From Streptomyces fumigatiscleroticus (lineage in GTDB: Bacteria > Actinomycetota > Actinomycetes > Streptomycetales > Streptomycetaceae): DNA of 64,000 nt. Where the stretch lies: the NCBI RefSeq assembly GCF_014647975.1, contig NZ_BMQF01000015.1, positions 62,001-126,000 of the forward strand. The letters are read 5' to 3'. A program made the translations under genes and the position numbers. The notes beneath the pieces were generated by a model. The model was given only the letters and a program-made list of their open reading frames with translations, ran no database searches and was not told where the DNA came from. Positions 46,646 through 56,544 of the stretch are shown here, piece by piece; positions within the stretch are counted from its first letter, which is position 1, and every line of letters starts with the position of its first letter.

Positions 46646-47326
46646 TCAGCCGCCCTGGCCGGCGCTTCCGATCGGTCCGACCTTCACCGAAGAGCCGGAG
46701 CCGTCCGTGACGGGCAGCGTGGCGGCGCCCGGCCAGTCGAGGGAGACGGACTTCGTCTCGTCCGGCGGGGTCACCACCAGCCCCGTGACGCGGATGCCGG
46801 AGCCGCCCGAGTCGTTGATCGGGTAGGTGATGCCGAAGGCCACCGACTCACCGTCCTTGAGGACGGTCGGGCTCGCCTGTTCGCCGGTGCGCTGCGCGGA
46901 CAGCGACCCCGCGTTGGTCTTCAGGTCGACACCCGCGTAACCCGAGATCGCGCAGTCCCGGCCGCCGCCGTTCGTGAACTCCACCACGACGGTGCCGCCC
47001 GGGTCGCCTTCGATGGTGTTGTCCGTCGCCGTGACCTTCAGCTCGTCGGTGCGGCACTGGTCGATCTCACCGTCCTTTTCGGAGACGGTCCCGGCGGTCG
47101 TGCCCTGCCCCTCGCCCGAGTCCTTGCCGGCGGAGTCCTTCCCGGCGGAGTCCTTCGCGCCGTCCTGAACCGAGCCGCCCGATCCCGAACCGCCGTTCGA
47201 AGAAGACGACGCGGGCGCGGCGGACGAGTCGCTCCGGCTCGTGGCGTCGTCATCGTTCTGGCAGGCGGTGAGCGAAAGGCCCGCGGCAACGGCCAGGGCC
47301 GCGATGGTGATCTTGTTGACGCGCAT
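46646..47326 (-). CDS. DUF4232-type lipoprotein
   Basis: A 226-aa lipoprotein. The signal is KITIAALAVAAGLSLTAC with lipobox LTAC. A serine/glycine/lysine-rich linker with AGKDSAGKDSGEG repeats follows, then the DUF4232 domain: IDQCRTDELKVTATDN, GGTVVVEFTNGGGRDCAISG, YAGVDLKTNAG and ESVAFGITYPINDSGG, with two cysteines that may pair. It is anchored outside the membrane; role unknown. The ATG at 47326 has AGGATGACAC upstream. Confidence 0.88.
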   Translation of the reverse strand: MRVNKITIAALAVAAGLSLTACQNDDDATSRSDSSAAPASSSSNGGSGSGGSVQDGAKDSAGKDSAGKDSGEGQGTTAGTVSEKDGEIDQCRTDELKVTATDNTIEGDPGGTVVVEFTNGGGRDCAISGYAGVDLKTNAGSLSAQRTGEQASPTVLKDGESVAFGITYPINDSGGSGIRVTGLVVTPPDETKSVSLDWPGAATLPVTDGSGSSVKVGPIGSAGQGG

Positions 47327-47749
47327 CGTGTCATCCTCGGTATCGGTCGGGCGCCGGCCCGTCGGTACGGGCGGGCTCTGCTGAGTACCAAGAGTCATCC
47401 GGCCCGCTTCATCGTTCCGCCCACCTGTCCGCGGGTACATGTCTGTTACAAGCGCTGACGGGTACGACGCACATCACTGCCGGACGCACCCCGTCCGCAC
47501 CGCACCGCGCCTCCGGTCCTCCCCGACGTGGTCCACCAGGAGAGACGAGGTCCGAATCCGGCGCGCCGCACCGCGCCGGGCACGCCGCCGGCCCGGCCGG
47601 GACGGCGGTTTCCGCACCGTTTCGCGACTGTTCGCGACCGCCTTCCGTCGGAACAGACTCATGACCCGGCGGACCTTGACCGCAACCGGGGACATGCGCT
47701 TCCCGGTCCCCTCGCCGACCCCCGGGGACAGCCGTCAGGCCGGGTCGAG

Positions 47750-47982
47750 CGGTGACGGTCCCGGAAAAGATCGCCCACCACGCCGAAGTTCAGTTCCAGG
47801 ATCGCGGTCGGCACAATGAACGCGGATGTCACCCAGGTGACTTGCGAGCCGGATGCGTTGAACGCGGCGGTGATCTCCCCGTTGATCGAGGAGGGAACGG
47901 TGATGCGGAGCTGCGCGGCGGCGACCGCGAGACAGCACGTCATCAGCGTGCCGAGGTCCAGCTTCTTCACAAGGTTCGTCAC
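47750..47982 (-). pseudogene. MFS transporter N-terminal fragment
   Basis: From the GTG at 47982: MTNLVKKLDLGTLMTCCLAV, then QLRITVPSSINGEITAAF, QVTWVTSAFIVPTAILELNF, GVVGDLF. These are the first two membrane segments of an MFS drug-transporter-like protein. Similarity ends at DLF before the RRK loop, so only 70 residues remain. Confidence 0.75.
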
Positions 47983-48610
47983 GTGTCCTGCTCCGTGTCA
48001 CGCGGGAACGAGCCGTTGGTCCACGGGTTCGTACAGGACGCCGACCTGGCGTCCGGGGCGGGAGAAACGGACCGTGCACACTCCGGGCGGTGACGGTCCG
48101 GGTCACATGGCCTTCCGTCCCCCGTGTGCCGCCAGGGCCGCGTGGAGGGGTCGAGTCAGGGTTGGCGGCCACGAAAGCGGCCGTCACCCTGGATGAGCCG
48201 ACGGTCAGCGGGCCAGGTGCTCACGGACCGGCGAAAACGGCATCGCGCGTCTGTACGGCAGGTATGAGGGCGGCGACGCGTCGGTCGAGAAGGCCGGCCG
48301 GAGAACCGTCTCCGCGGCATGACGCGGTCGGCCGAACCGCCGCAGAGGAGTCTTCGGCGGCCGGGCTTCGGCGGAGTGTGTGTCGGCGGTGATGGGACGG
48401 GCGGAGTCCACCCGTGCCTCGGCCGGCCGGAGCAGACCGGTCACCGGGCGGTGACCGCGACGGTCGCAGCGGTCGCGTCGGCGCCGTCCGATCGGCACCG
48501 TCCAGTTCACGATGGACGGTGTGAACCGCGGCGAGCCTGTGAAAGCAGTGTGAGCGGCCCGCCTCCGGCCGATGCCGCAGCCGCAGCCGCAGCCGCAGCC
48601 GTAGAACCGT
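47983..48610. other. Gene-free stretch
   Basis: About 630 bp without coding similarity. A short GCCGCA repeat run (48572-48604) precedes the large palindrome. Nothing else was recognised. Confidence 0.4.
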
Positions 48611-48666
48611 GCGTACCGCGTCAGTGGGGAGTCACCGGCCGGTGACTTTCCACTGACGCGGTACGC
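48611..48666. repeat. 56-bp palindrome
   Basis: Arms of 17 bp (GCGTACCGCGTCAGTGG and complement) and an inner 8-bp pair with no loop (GTCACCGG|CCGGTGAC) match perfectly. The only unpaired part is GGA opposite TTT, which pairs as G-U, G-U and A-U in + strand RNA. Just after it come GGTACGCGGTACGCGGGACGC repeats. It could be a terminator, a structured RNA or a replication/telomere-like fold-back. Confidence 0.93.
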
Positions 48667-48764
48667 GGTACGCGGGACGCGCGGTGTCCGTGGATCTGTT
48701 GCTTTCCGCCGTACGTGCTTTCCCTGGTGACGCCGAGGACGCGCCGGAAACAGCAACGCACTTT

Positions 48765-48872
48765 GGAACAGAGGAAGGCGATGAACATGATGACGGCCAG
48801 GGAGACGGGGCCGGACTTGCCACACACACCGACGAAGGGAGAGACGACGGCGCCGAGGAGGAAGTGCCCCAC
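48765..48872 (-). pseudogene. Possible MFS transporter C-terminal scrap
   Basis: A short hydrophobic stretch, FLLGAVVSPFVGVCGKSGPV and SLAVIMFIAF, resembles the last two membrane segments of Bcr/MFS exporters. It lies on the same strand as the MFS N-terminal fragment 0.8 kb away, which would be upside-down in order for one decayed gene. Low confidence. Confidence 0.35.
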
Positions 48873-48977
48873 GAACCTGACATCACGTCGTGGCGCAGAA
48901 CTCCCGTTGGTCGTCGCCCCGCAGCGCCGCTCGTGAAGGGCCGGGCGGTTCGCCCGCCCGGCCCTCCTCGCGAGCGG

Positions 48978-49397
48978 TCAGTTACGGAATGCCTCGTGGG
49001 TGATGTAGGTGCCCGTCGGGGGGGTGACCGTGGTGCGGTTGGGGCCGCTCTCCCAGACGACGGGGGCGTTGGCGGCCTTGACGATGTACTTGTACTCCAC
49101 GCCGGTGTCGGCGGGCAGGACCACGGTCGCCGACCAGGTCGGGTAGGAGGCCGAGGAGAGCGGCACCGCCTTGTCCGGGTTCCACGAACCCAGCTCCGGG
49201 CGGTTGCCGGTCACGTAGACCTGCTGGCCCCACTGCGTGTACGCGGTGACGTTGAACGTCGCCACGACGGTGTTCTCAGCCGCTCTCGCGGCGGACGGCG
49301 CGGCGAGCGCCTGAGGGGCCACGAGCGCCCCGAGGAACAGGGCGAGTACGGCTGCGAAACCCAGGCGCAGGCGGGTTCCAGGACGGCTGCGGTTCAC
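48978..49397 (-). CDS. Secreted CBM20 (starch-binding) domain protein
   Basis: A 139-aa secreted protein. The signal peptide is RLGFAAVLALFLGALVAPQA followed by LAAPSA. The mature part is a single CBM20: VVATFNVTAYTQWGQQVYVT, PELGSWNPDKAVPLS, YPTWSATVVLPADTGVEYKY. It should bind starch or glycogen. The GTG at 49397 is preceded by GAAAGGACG. No catalytic domain is fused; it may be the detached end of an amylase or a stand-alone binder. Confidence 0.9.
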   Translation of the reverse strand: MNRSRPGTRLRLGFAAVLALFLGALVAPQALAAPSAARAAENTVVATFNVTAYTQWGQQVYVTGNRPELGSWNPDKAVPLSSASYPTWSATVVLPADTGVEYKYIVKAANAPVVWESGPNRTTVTPPTGTYITHEAFRN

Positions 49398-49433
49398 GAG
49401 ATACGTCCTTTCGGATGACGGCGGACAGGTCTG

Positions 49434-49949
49434 TCAGGCCTTGACGGACGCCATCTTTATGACGTGTACACATCTTGCGCAACCGCATGCAGGAATTTTC
49501 AGACATGGTGGATCACTCAACCAACTCACCTGTTCACGCGGCTGTAGCCACAATGAAAGGCTTGCAAAATACTCCCTGAAGGCGTCGACCGCGGAAGTGC
49601 TGTCGTCGGGTCGGGCCAAGGGGGCTACCGCACCTCGCACGCCACTCACATCGACCCGAACGCGACAGGCTCTGACGGTCGGCTGCTGCTGGGCGGAGGC
49701 CAGGAACCGAGCCCGAGTGGGATCGACACCCCTGCACACAGGTCCGCGAGTCACCACCCGGTGGGCTGCGGTACCCATGACCCGACTGATGGTGATCTCG
49801 ATGACGACCCGTTCCGTGTTGACCCACGGAGCCCTGCACCGCTCGGCGTACCGGCGCACGGCATCGGCGACGGAGGCGGGATCGTCCTTGATCACGGCAG
49901 TGCCTTCGAGAGTGCACCAGCGCCGGCCTTCCACCTGCCCGACGGACAC
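49434..49949 (-). pseudogene. F420/FMN-binding (PPOX-type) protein fragment
   Basis: The frame holds VGQVEGRRWCTLEGTAVIKD, PASVADAVRRYAERCRAPWV and ERVVIEITISRVMG, matching the second half of PPOX-type flavin/F420-binding proteins. Upstream the same frame still reads DIRAALAAGVEARVSV (to about 50010) before a stop. The N-terminal half and a start are missing, and after VMG the tail is unrelated. Confidence 0.65.
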
Positions 49950-50118
49950 ACGTGCCTCAACGCCGGCGGCCAGCGCGGCACGGATGTCGGAAACACGTGC
50001 GACGCTCCCGATACAGACACCGCTCCAGACCCTTCGGGAACGTCACGAAGATTCACCCTGACGGGCCGAAGTCAGTAGTGGCCGGCAGTGGCCGGCTCTT
50101 CCCGTCCAGGGCGTGGGC

Positions 50119-52950
50119 TCATTCCTGGTGGCCGGGCGACGTGAGGGTGCCCTCGATGAGGTCACGCAGCTGGGAGCGGGCGGTGACGCCCAGCTTGGGG
50201 AAGCTGCGGTAGAGGTGCGAGCTGACCGTGCGCGGGGAGAGAAAGAGCTTCTCGCCGATCTCGCGGTTGGTCAGTCCGCGGGCGGCGAGCCTGATGATCT
50301 GCTGTTGTTGCGGGGAGAGTCCGGCGAGCGCGTCGGGTGCCGTGTCCGTGACGTCGAGGCCGGCGGCGCGTGATTCGGCCCGTGCGCGCTCGATCCACGG
50401 GCGGGCGCCCAGGCGGCGGAAGATCTCCAGGGCCTCGGTGAGCGGCGCCCGCGCCTCTGCGATGCGCCGACGGCGCCGCAGCCACTCGGCGAGGTCGAGC
50501 AGGCTCTGGGCGCGTTCGAAAGGCCAGTGCTCGAGCACCGCCTCGGCCAGGGCGGCCCGGAAGTGCGGCTCGGCATCCTCGGGGTCGGCCAGCAGGCCAC
50601 GGGCTCGGCTGATCAGCGCGCGCAGGCGGGGTGAGGCTGTGTCCGCGAGCGCGCGTGCGCAACGCTCGACGATCCCGGCCGCGTCCTCGCGGCGGCCGCA
50701 GCGCACGGCGGCGGCGGCCAGATCCGCGAGGGCCGGGAAGGAGGCGTGGTAGTGCACGGGCGTGCCGTCCGCCGTGAAGGCCGTGCGGAGTCGGTCGTAG
50801 GCGGTCTCGTACGCGCCTTCCGCAGCCGCCGCGGTGGCGAGCGCACGACGTGCGTAGACCGAGACCGAGCGGCTCTCCAGCGGATCGATCAGGGCGAGGG
50901 CCTCATGGGCCCGCGCGCGGGCTGCCGTCGCGTCCCCCTGGTAGGCCAGCACGGTGGCATCCACGGCGGCCGCACAGGCCACGGCGTGGTCGAGGCCGGC
51001 TGCCCGGCCGACCGCGGTGGTGCGGGCGCAGGCCTCCCGGGCGTCGCCCCACCGTCCTCGTTCGACATAGGCCCAGGCGACCGCGCCGCTCAGGCCCTCC
51101 GGCAGCGTTCCGTGCAACTCCCAGCGGTCGAAGGCCTCGTCGAAGACGCGGACGGCCAGCGGGGTCTCGTCCAGCAACCACGCCATGATCCCGACGGTGG
51201 TGAGCCGCGCCGGCCGGGCTTCCGCCTCGGCGGCCAGCCGCGGGAGCCGGGAGACCAGTGCGTCCCTGTCGCCGAAGGGGTCCGACACCGCCCTCACCCA
51301 GGTGCGCAGGCCTGCGGACGAGGCGTCCTCGGGGAGGCGCTGAAGGACGTCCAGGATGTCGTGGATACGGCGGCGCTGGGTGTCCTCTCCGGAGTAGAAG
51401 CGGACCACGGCGGCGTCGGCCAGGAGCTCCAGCGCGGCGGCGGGCCGGGAGAGCGCCAACCTCTCGGCGGCATCGGCCAGTCGGGAGAAGACCGTGGTGT
51501 GGCGCAGGGTCAGGACCGCCAGCCGACCGGCCTGCACGGCGGCGGCAGCCAGCAGCGACGGGTCATCCGTGCGCGCGCGGACCGCCGCGGCCAGCTCCTC
51601 GACCCAGGCCAGGTCACCGGTGAAGACGGCCGCTGAAGCGGCCTCGACCAGCAGCCGGGCGCTGTCCTGACGCCGCGGCGCTAGCTCCGCCGCACGCTGG
51701 AGGGCCTTGGCCGCCGCCGCGTGGCCGCCGCGGCGGCGCGCCCGGTCGGCGGTCCGCTCCAGCTCCGCCGCTACGGCGGCGTCCCGGCCCGGGCAGGCAG
51801 TCGCCAGATGCCAGGCGCGCCGGTCCGGTTCGTCCCGCAGCAGCTCGGCGAGGACGAGATGAGCCTCGCGACGGGCGGCCGCGGGCGCGGCGTGATAGAC
51901 AGCGGACCTGACCAGTGGGTGGCGGAACCGGAGGTCCCGGCCGGTCCGCCGGACCAGGCCGGCCTGCTCGGCGGGCAGCCAGGCGTCGTCCTCGACGTTC
52001 GGCAACCCGGCCGAGACGGCGATCGGGGAGTCGACGCTGTCCATGGCGGCCAGGAGCAGCAGGGCCCGCGTCGTGTCGGCGGGGAGGCCGTCGAGGCGAG
52101 CCGCGAAGATCCGCTCCAGGTGATCGGTGAGGGGAAGCGGACCCGCGGACGGCAGCCCCGTGGCCGCGTCCTGGGCGGTGGCTGCCCTCGCGAGTTCCAC
52201 CAGTGCCAGGGGGTTGCCGCCCGCCTGGTCGAGGATGCGGGTCCTGGTGCGGCCGGTGGGACTCTCCGGCTGCCGGTCCAGCAGCCGGTTCGCCGCTGCG
52301 TTGTCCAGCGGCCCGAGGACGAGTGTGGGCATGTGCCGGTCGAATCCCGCGAGGCGGTCGCCCTCACGGGCCGCTGTCAGCAGGGTGACCGGTTCGCCTT
52401 CCAGCCTCCTGGCGGCGAAGGACAGCGCTTTTAGGGAAGCACGGTCGAACCACTGTGCATCGTCGAGCACCACGAGGACGGGCTGCCGGTCACCCAGGGC
52501 CGAGAGCAGGCTCAGCACGGCGACCCCGACCAACAGCGGATCGGGGGCGCTCGCATGCCGAGGCGTGACCGGTCCCGTACCGAAGGCGTCCTGTATCGCG
52601 GCGCGCTGCCTGTCCGGCAGTTCGTCCACCTCCGCCGACAGCGGCCGCAGCAACTGGTGCAGGGCGGAGAACGCCAGGTTCGACTCCGACTCACTGCCTT
52701 CGGCGCGCAGTACGCGGGCACCGCTCGCCTCGGCCCGGCGCATCACACGGCGCAGCAGGGCGCTCTTCCCCATGCCCACGTCACCGACGAGCATCACCAC
52801 CGGATCGGCCGACGCCGACTCCGCCGCGCGCAAGAGGCGCCCCAGCTCCGCTTCCCGGCCGACGAACGGCTCACCCGGACCCGGCTCCGGTTCCGGCCCC
52901 GCGACCGCGTCGAGGTCGCCGGTGTGCTCGTCCACGAGGTCTCCCCACAT
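50119..52950 (-). CDS. Large ATP-binding LuxR-family regulator (LAL/MalT type)
   Basis: A 943-aa regulator. The N-terminal AAA/STAND ATPase starts FVGREAELGRLLRAAE, with Walker A GDVGMGKSALL (~56-66) and Walker B VLVVLDDAQWF. A long TPR-like helical region follows (AAAKALQRAAELAPRRQD and repeats). The C-terminal LuxR HTH is LSPQQQQIIRLAARGLTNRE followed by LFLSPRTVSSHLYRSFPKLG. LALs often activate secondary metabolism or local catabolic genes. It is divergent from the MBL hydrolase/esterase pair, which is the obvious candidate target. Confidence 0.95.
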   Translation of the reverse strand: MWGDLVDEHTGDLDAVAGPEPEPGPGEPFVGREAELGRLLRAAESASADPVVMLVGDVGMGKSALLRRVMRRAEASGARVLRAEGSESESNLAFSALHQLLRPLSAEVDELPDRQRAAIQDAFGTGPVTPRHASAPDPLLVGVAVLSLLSALGDRQPVLVVLDDAQWFDRASLKALSFAARRLEGEPVTLLTAAREGDRLAGFDRHMPTLVLGPLDNAAANRLLDRQPESPTGRTRTRILDQAGGNPLALVELARAATAQDAATGLPSAGPLPLTDHLERIFAARLDGLPADTTRALLLLAAMDSVDSPIAVSAGLPNVEDDAWLPAEQAGLVRRTGRDLRFRHPLVRSAVYHAAPAAARREAHLVLAELLRDEPDRRAWHLATACPGRDAAVAAELERTADRARRRGGHAAAAKALQRAAELAPRRQDSARLLVEAASAAVFTGDLAWVEELAAAVRARTDDPSLLAAAAVQAGRLAVLTLRHTTVFSRLADAAERLALSRPAAALELLADAAVVRFYSGEDTQRRRIHDILDVLQRLPEDASSAGLRTWVRAVSDPFGDRDALVSRLPRLAAEAEARPARLTTVGIMAWLLDETPLAVRVFDEAFDRWELHGTLPEGLSGAVAWAYVERGRWGDAREACARTTAVGRAAGLDHAVACAAAVDATVLAYQGDATAARARAHEALALIDPLESRSVSVYARRALATAAAAEGAYETAYDRLRTAFTADGTPVHYHASFPALADLAAAAVRCGRREDAAGIVERCARALADTASPRLRALISRARGLLADPEDAEPHFRAALAEAVLEHWPFERAQSLLDLAEWLRRRRRIAEARAPLTEALEIFRRLGARPWIERARAESRAAGLDVTDTAPDALAGLSPQQQQIIRLAARGLTNREIGEKLFLSPRTVSSHLYRSFPKLGVTARSQLRDLIEGTLTSPGHQE

Positions 52951-53131
52951 CGTGGCTCACGAACGGGAGCCGCCTTGCCCTGCCCACCCACAGGCTACAA
53001 GCGCCCAGGTCCCCGGGGCCGGGCAGGCGCCGGCGCCAACGCCGGCGCTGGTGCAGTCACGTTACGGATACCCCGGCTGCCGAGGCCGCCCGTACGGTGG
53101 GCGAAATCCTCCGAATTCCCAAGGATCGCTC

Positions 53132-54046
53132 ATGGACCACATCATGCTCGGCAAGGTCAGCGTCACCCGGGTATGGGAATACTTCGGCTCCGCCGGGATG
53201 ACGCCCGACACCTTCTTCCCGGAAGGCCCGAAGAAAGTGTGGGAGGACGGCCGCCCCTGGCTCACCCCGAATTTCCTGGATCCCGACACCGGCATCGTGA
53301 ACACCGCGATCCAGACCTGGCTGCTGCGCAGCGAGGGCAGGACCATACTCGTCGACACCGGCGTGGGCAATCACAAGGAGCGCCCGTACGCACCGGTGTG
53401 GAGCCACCTCCGGACGGATTTCCTGACCAATCTCGCCCAGGCCGGAGTGGAGCCCGAGGACGTGGACATCGTGATCAACACACATCTTCACGTCGATCAC
53501 GTCGGCTGGAACACATACCTGGACGGTCGGCAATGGGTACCCACTTTCCCCAACGCCACCTATCTGATGCCGAAGGACGACTTCGACTTCTGGAACCCCG
53601 AGAACGGCCACAAGCCGCGGCTCGGCCGCGGCAACCAGAACGTGTTCGAGGACAGCGTCGCTCCGGTGCACCAGGCCGGCCAGACGCTGCTGTGGGAGAA
53701 CAGCCACCAGATCGACGCCGACCTGCGCCTGGACGCGGCTCCCGGACACACACCCGGCTCCTCCGTCCTGACCCTCACCTCCGGGACGGACCGCGCGGTG
53801 TTCGTCGGCGACATGCTGCACAGCCCGGTGCAGATCCTCGAACCGGACACCAACAGCTGCTTCTGCGAGGACCCCGCGGGCGCCCGCGCCACCCGCCGCA
53901 AGGTGCTCGGCATGGCGGCCGACACCAACGCGCTCGTGTTCCCCGCGCACCTGGGCGGCCACGGCGCCGCGGAAGTGGTGCGCGACGGAGGCACGTTCGC
54001 CATCAAGGGCTGGACCCCCTTCGCCCCGTACCCCGAACAGGCCTGA
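53132..54046 (+). CDS. MBL-fold metallo-hydrolase
   Basis: A 304-aa metallo-beta-lactamase-fold protein. The zinc motif is THLHVDHVG (His118, His120, Asp122, His123). Other ligands are in DAAPGHTPGSSVL, VFVGDMLHSP and FPAHLGGHGA. The first part has TWLLRSEGRTILVDTGVGNH. No signal peptide. Enzymes of this group include lactonases and other hydrolases. AAGGATCGCTC precedes the ATG at 53132. The esterase gene follows 22 bp downstream, so the two are probably one operon acting on the same ester or lactone. Confidence 0.93.
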   Translation: MDHIMLGKVSVTRVWEYFGSAGMTPDTFFPEGPKKVWEDGRPWLTPNFLDPDTGIVNTAIQTWLLRSEGRTILVDTGVGNHKERPYAPVWSHLRTDFLTNLAQAGVEPEDVDIVINTHLHVDHVGWNTYLDGRQWVPTFPNATYLMPKDDFDFWNPENGHKPRLGRGNQNVFEDSVAPVHQAGQTLLWENSHQIDADLRLDAAPGHTPGSSVLTLTSGTDRAVFVGDMLHSPVQILEPDTNSCFCEDPAGARATRRKVLGMAADTNALVFPAHLGGHGAAEVVRDGGTFAIKGWTPFAPYPEQA

Positions 54047-54068
54047 GGTCCTGCGGAAAGGCACCACC

Positions 54069-55631
54069 GTGAACCACCTCCCCGACCCCGTCGTGACCAC
54101 CGCGCAGGGAGCCGTCCGCGGCCTGCGCCGGGGCGACACCACCGTCTTCCTCAACATCCCCTACGCCGCCCCGCCCCGCGGCGCCGGCCGGTTCGCGCCG
54201 CCGCGGCCGCACGAGCCGTGGGACGGCGTACGGGACGCCACCCGGCCCGGGCCCAACGCACCGCAGTCCGAGCGCAGACTCGGCAGCGTGGACATGTCCC
54301 CCTACTTCGGCACCGGCTGGAGCCACGGCGAGGACTACCTCACCGTCAACGTCTTCAGCCCCGCCGCGGCCGAGGGCGGGCTGCCCGTCATGGTGTTCGT
54401 CCACGGTGGCGGATTCGTCGCCGGTTCGACACGGTCCGCGCTGTACGACGGCTCCGCCTTCGCCCGCGACGGCGTCGTCCTCGTCACCCTCAACTACCGG
54501 CTCGGCGCCGTCGGGTTCCTCGACCTTCCCGGCGCGCCCGCCAACCGCGGTCTGCTCGACGTCGCAGCCGCGCTCCGCTGGGTGCGGGAGAACGTCGCCG
54601 CCTTCGGCGGTGATCCGCACAACGTCACCCTCTTCGGCCAGTCGGCCGGGGCGACCATCGTCGGCGCCATCCTCGCCACCCCCGAAGCCGCGGGTCTCTT
54701 CCGTCGGGCGATCATCCAGAGCGGCAGCGGCCTGGGGGCGTTCACCACCGAGCAGGCCGCCCGCGTCACCCGTGCGGCGGCCGAGGTCCTGGGCGTCGCC
54801 CCCCACGTCGGCGCTTTCGCGGAGATCTCCGACGAGCGCCTGGTCGAGGCGGCCTCCCGCCTCGCGGGCATCGACCTGCGGACCGAGACCCACCATGACC
54901 CGCTGATCGGGCTCAGCCCCTTCAGCCTGGTCCTCGACACCCAGCCCGCCGAGTCCGTCGCCGCCGGCCTGGGCGCCGACATCGACCTGCTCGTCGGAAC
55001 CAACACCGAGGAGGGACATCTCTACCTGGTCCCCGTGGACAAGTACGCCACCTCGACCGCCGAGGACGTCCACGACACGGCGGCGCGCTCGCACCCGGAC
55101 CCGGAGCGACTCGTCGAGACCTACCGATCGACACGCCCCGGGGCGTCCTTCGGCGAGCTGCGCTCCGCCATCATGGGCGACGCGCTGTTCGGCGCGGGCA
55201 GCCGGGCCCTGGCCGACGCACACGCCGCCCATCTCCGGTCCGCCACCTACGCCTATGAGTTCGCCTGGCGCTCGCCGTCCCTGGACGGGCAGCTCGGCGC
55301 CACCCACACGGTCGAGCTGCCCTTCGTCTTCGATCTCGCGCACCTTCCCCGGTTGCACGGCCCCGCCGCCCTGCTCGGCCCCGGCGAACCCCCCGCGGAT
55401 CTCGCCGCCCGCACGCACGCCACCTGGATCCGGTTCGCCAGGACCGGCGATCCCGGCTGGGACCCGTACGACACCGGGCGCAGGGCCACCATGCGCATCG
55501 ACACCGAGTGGGCACAGGTCGACGACCCCCACGGCCGGAACGACAGGCCTGGCGCTGACCGTCCTCATCGGTGTGCAGGAGTGGGTCTTGGACCCCGACC
55601 TGCGCATCCGGCGCATCCCGAACGGTGGTGA
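54069..55631 (+). CDS. Type B carboxylesterase
   Basis: A 520-aa alpha/beta hydrolase. Motifs: oxyanion FVHGGGFVAGS, EDYLTVNVFSP, nucleophile FGQSAGA (Ser192), and His413 in ATHTVELPFVF; the acid is likely in NTEEGHLYL. No signal peptide. GGAAAGGCACCACC precedes the GTG at 54069. The last ~25 residues (after DDPHGRN) do not match the family and read into a downstream fragment (LTVLIGVQEWVLDPDLRIRR in another frame), so the original C-terminus may be slightly altered. Confidence 0.92.
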   Translation: MNHLPDPVVTTAQGAVRGLRRGDTTVFLNIPYAAPPRGAGRFAPPRPHEPWDGVRDATRPGPNAPQSERRLGSVDMSPYFGTGWSHGEDYLTVNVFSPAAAEGGLPVMVFVHGGGFVAGSTRSALYDGSAFARDGVVLVTLNYRLGAVGFLDLPGAPANRGLLDVAAALRWVRENVAAFGGDPHNVTLFGQSAGATIVGAILATPEAAGLFRRAIIQSGSGLGAFTTEQAARVTRAAAEVLGVAPHVGAFAEISDERLVEAASRLAGIDLRTETHHDPLIGLSPFSLVLDTQPAESVAAGLGADIDLLVGTNTEEGHLYLVPVDKYATSTAEDVHDTAARSHPDPERLVETYRSTRPGASFGELRSAIMGDALFGAGSRALADAHAAHLRSATYAYEFAWRSPSLDGQLGATHTVELPFVFDLAHLPRLHGPAALLGPGEPPADLAARTHATWIRFARTGDPGWDPYDTGRRATMRIDTEWAQVDDPHGRNDRPGADRPHRCAGVGLGPRPAHPAHPERW

Positions 55632-55904
55632 TGCGCTGGTCGCCCGCGTTACTGACCTTTCCGGTGTGTTGTCGGAAGGGTGACGCGGACCGGTGCTGGC
55701 GGTATGCCGGAGCTGTGCGGTACGCGCAAGGAGGAGGTCTCCTGCCGGGTCAGCAGGCCGCCCGGGAACGAATACGGATGCGGGCGGCCGATGGCTTCGA
55801 ACGCGGGCAGCAGAGCCCGGTCATCGCCCGTGAACCGCGGGTGAGTGCGCGCTCGATACCAGCGGTGGCGACACTACTGGCGCGACGGCGGCAAACCGGC
55901 CATC

Positions 55905-56398
55905 CGGTCGTGGAGGTGCGCCTACAGGCCGAACTCCGTCCGCTCAACGCCGGTGAACTCCTCCGCCAGGCTGTGGGCGCTTGCGGCCCTCGTCGCGGAA
56001 GCGGATCTCGCCGCGGGCTTCGGCCGTGATGCCGCGCAGCTGCCGCTCGCTCGCGCCGGCCTCCGCTGTGTCGAAGAGGCGGGCGGCGTGGTGCGGGGGG
56101 GCAGGGCGAAGGGGAGGTCACGGATGCGGGCGTCGTCCGTGGTGCCCGGCGCGGCGGTGCAGCCGAACCGGACCCGGGTCGCCACCACCAGGCCGGTGCT
56201 GGGGCGCCGCCTGCCGGCGGGCCTGCGCGCGGACGCGCGGCTGTCGGCGGGCCCGCACAGCATCCTCCAGCCGGGGGCCAGGTCCGCGCGGGGGCGGCGG
56301 AACTGGTCCTTCACGTACCGCTCCACCGTCCGCTGCGACACACCCAGCACCTCGACGACGGCACGGATGGCCTTGAGCTGGCTGACCGGCCGGCACAC
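55905..56398 (-). pseudogene. Telomere terminal protein (Tpg-like) relic
   Basis: The minus strand has SQLKAIRAVVEVLGVSQRTV, ERYVKDQFRRPRADLAPGW, then GLVVATRVRFGCTAAPGTTD, DARIRDLPFALPP and, near the end, EEFTGVERTEFGL. These follow the Tpg order in Streptomyces (HTH GVSQRTVERYVKDQ, GLVV.TRARFGYTAP.GTTDD.R.R, C-terminal EFTD.E...F). Part of the middle is out of frame, and the residues after FALPP are scrambled by a frameshift. Tpg caps linear replicon ends, so a relic here points to an arm or to an ex-linear plasmid. Confidence 0.72.
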
Positions 56399-56544
56399 CC
56401 AACTCCGTCACCGCTGTGATCAGCCGCGGGCGAGGCGGGAGGCCGCGTAGGCGGTGGCGGCGCGGACGGCCTCGCGGGCGGGCAGGCGCCGGCCGTGGAG
56501 CGCGTGGGTGAGCGCGGCCCTACGCGTTTGCGCAGTCCAGCCTT

